Source: Nipponacmea schrenckii
Lineage: Eukaryota > Mollusca > Gastropoda > Lottiidae
NCBI GenBank assembly: GCA_030562195.1
Contig: CM060200.1
Coordinates: 36,029,468-36,093,467 of the forward strand
Length of the DNA: 64,000 nt
Direction of reading: 5' to 3'
The notes beneath the pieces were generated by a model. That model was not told the DNA's origin, searched no databases, and saw nothing but the letters and a program-made list of their open reading frames with translations. Within the stretch, counting starts at the first letter, position 1. The number at the start of each line of letters is the position of its first letter. Shown in pieces: positions 60,710 to 64,000 of this stretch. The translations under genes and the position numbers were made by a program.

Positions 60710-63330
60710 TAGGGATGGGCGATATTGAAATTTTGTATATCACGATATTTTTATTTTAATATTACGATATGACGATATATTGTGACGATAATATCGTGAA
60801 CTATTTTAGCAATATAATCACGATATCTATAAATATTTCCACACTTATTATGAGGGACATGTGAATTATATAATTTTGGTGACGGGGATTGGGATTATTT
60901 AATATTAACATATATCCTCACAGGAATTAAAAGCAAAGGAGGGATTTGGTGAGAAACTGGTACAAAAATTTTAACCCGAGTGAAATGGTTGTCTTGCTCA
61001 AAAGACGTTTGGTGGATTTAACTGCCAATCGTTAGGCCTTTCGTCAGCATTATTCTCGACTTGTCTTGCCAGCGAAGTAATTTCATCTTCTGATGAATCC
61101 ATCGTCAATTCCGTTAGGTTTACAAAAGCGAAATCAATTTGTGGCGGCTTAGGCCTATTGGTAATTTACATGTCGGAAAAAGTGTTGACACATGGTAACA
61201 CGTGCCTTTAGGAACAGGGTAAAATTCTTTAATCATAATTATTTAATTTTTCTGATTTATCGTTTTTTTATACGCCCACATGGAAATGTGGACGTATATT
61301 GCCGTCGCCCCTGTCCGTCGGTCTGTCGGTCCGTCCACATTTGTTGTATCCACGATAGAGGCTACAGTTTTTATCCGATCTTAATGAAACTTGGTATACA
61401 TGTATATATTGATGATATCTCGGTCAAGTTCGAAAATGGAAATTAACGCATGAACGGTTTTTGAGTTATTGCACTTGACTTAAACGCGTCAAATTTGGGT
61501 TGTATCCACAATAGAGGCTACAGTTTTTATCCGATCTTAATGAAACTTGGTATACATGTATATATTGATGATATCTCGGTCAAGTTCGAAAATGGAAATT
61601 TTCGCATGAATGGTTTTTGAGTTATTGCCCTTGACTTAGTAAAAACGCGTCAAATTTGGGTTGTATCCACAATAGAGGCTACAGTTTTTATCCGATCTTA
61701 ATGAAACTTGGTATACATGTATATATTGATGATATCTCGGTCAAGTTCGAAAATGGAAATTTTCGCATGAACGGTTTTTGAGTTATTGCCCTTGACTTAG
61801 TAAAAACCCGTCAAATTTGGGTTGTATCCACAATAGAGGCTATAGTTTTTATCCGATCTTAATGAAACTTGGTATACATGTATATATTGATGATATCTCG
61901 GTCAAGTTCGAAAATTGAAATTATCGAATGAACGGATTTTGAGTTATTGCCCTTGACTTAGTAAAAACGTGTCAAATTTGGGTTGTATTCACGATAGAAG
62001 CTACAGTTTTTATCCGATCTTAATGAAACTTGGTATACATGTATATATTGATGATATCTCGGCCAAGTTTGAAAATGGAAATTATCGCATGAACGGTTTT
62101 TGAGTTATTGCACTTGACTTAAACGCGTCAAATTTGGGTTGTATCCACAATAGAGGCTACAGTTTTTATCCGATCTTAATGAAACTTGGTATACATGTAT
62201 ATATTGATGATATCTCGGTCAAGTTCGAAAATTGAAATCATTGCATGAACAGCTTGTGAGTTATTGCCTTGACTTAGTAAAAATGCGTCAAATTAGGGTT
62301 GTATCCATGATAGAGGCTACAGTTTTTATCCGATCTTAATGAAACTTGGTATATATTGATGATATCTCGGTCAAGTTCCAAAATGGAAATTATCGAATGA
62401 ACAGATTTTGTGTTATTGCCCTTGACTTAGTAAAAACGTGTCAAATTTGGGTTATATCCACGATATAGGCCACAGTTTTTATCAGAAATTCAAATTTGAC
62501 GATTTTTTGATGAATAGTTTATGAGTAATTGCCCTTGACTAAGTAAAATTGCGTAAAAATTCATTTTCTGTAGACACTATAGAAGCTACAATTATCTATG
62601 GATTTTAATGAAACTTGGTATGAGCATTGGAATTGATAAGAGGGCGGTCAAGTTCGATTTGGACGATTTTGCGATTAACAGTTTTGGAGTTATTGCCCCT
62701 GCCTCTATATTTGTTGTAGACAAAATAGAAGCTACAATTTTCAATGGATTTAAATGAAACTTGGTGTGAGCATTAGAATTGATAAGACACAGTCAAGTTC
62801 GAATTTGATGATTTTTCAATGAACAGTTTTTCAGTTATTGCCCTTGACTTAGTAAGATTGTGTCAAAATTTTTTTGTGGTTCAATAGAAGCTACAATTTT
62901 CAATGGATTTTGATGAAACTTGGTGTTTTTGAGTTTTTGCCCTTGACTTCAATATCCATTTAGTGAATGTTTTTGAGTCATTGCTCTATTTATTTTTCAA
63001 ATTCAATGCTGCCAGTGGGCGTATTACCTTGCCTGGCAAGCTATCTTTTTTTTTCTTATACTATGTTTTTACACACAAATTATAATGAAATAAAATATAT
63101 GACACATGATAATTCAGGAAAACGACACAAAAATTACTGTGGTATGATCATACGTATATTGGGAACGGGGTAAATATTAACGGGAGACAACTCTTTTTAA
63201 CAATATCGTGATATTTCACTCAGACGATATGTATGGCGATATACCGACTATAATTTTCTTTCAATATCGTTTGATTACTAGAATTTTCATACCGGTTTAT
63301 ATCGAAATATCGTAATATCGCCCATCCCTA
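60710..63330. mobile_element. hAT-like element with 8-bp target duplication and nested cargo
   Basis: Ends TAGGGATGGGCGATATTG (60710) and CAATATCG-type subterminal repeats to AATATCGCCCATCCCTA (ending 63330). Flanked by CTACAGTT at 60702-60709 and 63331-63338, an exact 8-bp duplication as made by hAT transposases. Both subterminal regions are rich in ATATCG words. No transposase frame: the interior is another TACGCCCAC-family copy (61263-63050) plus short unique sequence. Confidence 0.9.
61263..63052 (+). mobile_element. TACGCCCAC-family copy inside the hAT-like element
   Basis: Head TATACGCCCACATGGAAATG, GTCCGTCGGTCTGTCGGTCC; then tandem monomers starting TTGTATCCACRATAGAGGCT at 61344, 61500, 61661, 61822, 61983, 62139, 62299 and (variant) 62452, that is a period of 161 bp with 156- and 153-bp deletions; then three more diverged monomers (AGAAGCTACAATTTTCAATG); then tail TTCAAATTCAATGCTGCCAG, GGCGTATTACCTTGCCTGGC, AAGCTATC. 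Confidence 0.9.
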
Positions 63331-64000
63331 CTACAGTTTTCATCTGATTTGAATGAAATTTGATGGGATCATTTATATTGATGAGATGTTGGACAAATAT
63401 GTTATTGACAATTTTTCGATTAACATTTTTTGAGTAATTGCCCTTGACTTAGTCAAAATGTTTTGTAATTGGCTTGTGAACACAATGGAGACTTAGTTTT
63501 TATCTGATTTGAATGAAATTTGTTGTGATCATTTATATGAATAAGATCTTGAACAAGTTCCATATTTAAGATGAATTTCAATGAATGGTTTTTGAATTAC
63601 TGCACTTTTCATCTTATTTGAATTAAATTTTGATTTGATCTTGGATAAGTTCTATGTTAAAAGATTTTTTAGTTATCACTCTTCAAAATTAGCGTCTGAA
63701 GGTGATAGAGACTACAGTTTCCATATCATATGAATGAAATTTGGTGTGCTCATTTATGTCAATGATAAGATCTTGGTCAAGTTTGAAATTACTGATTTTT
63801 TGATAAACAGCTTTCTAGTGATTGCCCTTGACCTCAAAAATTATTTGTGAACACAATACAAACTATAGCTTTAATCCGAATTACATGATATCATTTTGGC
63901 CAAGTTTGAATTTGATGAATTAGATGAATCTACGGCATTTTATACGCCCACATGAATCGGGGGGCATATATTGTCGTCACCCACGTCCGTCTGTCCGTCC
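63331..64000 (+). mobile_element. Remainder of the split family copy, then a new head at the window edge
   Basis: Monomers continue from the target duplication (CTACAGTTTTCATCTGATTT) to about 63935, with period near 160 and growing divergence. At 63941 a fresh head begins (TATACGCCCACATGAATCGG, TTGTCGTCACCCACGTCCGT) and runs off the window. Confidence 0.8.

Overview
The window is eukaryotic nuclear DNA. It is AT-rich, its genes are split by GT-AG introns, and it is crowded with interspersed repeats. Gene content and structure indicate a metazoan. The style of the repeats (a tRNA-derived SINE, palindromic MITEs, and a large 'TACGCCCACATG' repeat family) suggests a lophotrochozoan, most likely a mollusc; that placement is inference. 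No organelle, bacterial or viral genome features were seen.

Layout. 396-1843 (-): 5' four exons of an FGGY-family carbohydrate kinase gene running off the left edge. 4623-5657 (+): an intronless gene for an acidic, unrecognised protein with a possible PP1-docking motif. 5.7-9.9 kb: repeats only (SINE, TTAA-type MITE, long foldback element). 9.9-22.3 kb (+): complete ornithine decarboxylase gene whose first coding intron carries about 3.8 kb of a 33-bp minisatellite. 24783-31665 (-): complete Sam68/KHDRBS-type KH-domain RNA-binding protein gene, convergent with ODC. 34844-41829 (-): complete ATG4 (C/D-like) autophagy protease gene. 42-52 kb: gene-poor, with a broken LINE reverse transcriptase, degenerate tandem repeats and many copies of the TACGCCCAC family. 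52772-56722 (-): complete GLMP (glycosylated lysosomal membrane protein) gene. 57-64 kb: MITEs, a weak orphan exon candidate, and a nested transposon stack.

The genes are unrelated housekeeping or regulatory genes and do not form a functional cluster. ATG4 and GLMP both concern autophagy/lysosome biology, but their proximity is probably chance. All five complete genes read through their splice junctions in frame with no disabling lesion.

The most interesting content is the repeat landscape: (1) a modular family with a GTCC-rich head, internal tandem monomers of about 161 or 147 bp, and a hairpin tail; (2) a hAT-like element with an exact 8-bp target duplication that is inserted into one copy of this family and itself contains another; (3) a foldback element with frame-preserving minisatellite arms; (4) several intronic palindromic or TIR elements. 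Two stretches (about 16.57-17.40 kb and 44.40-44.82 kb) look like poor consensus sequence.
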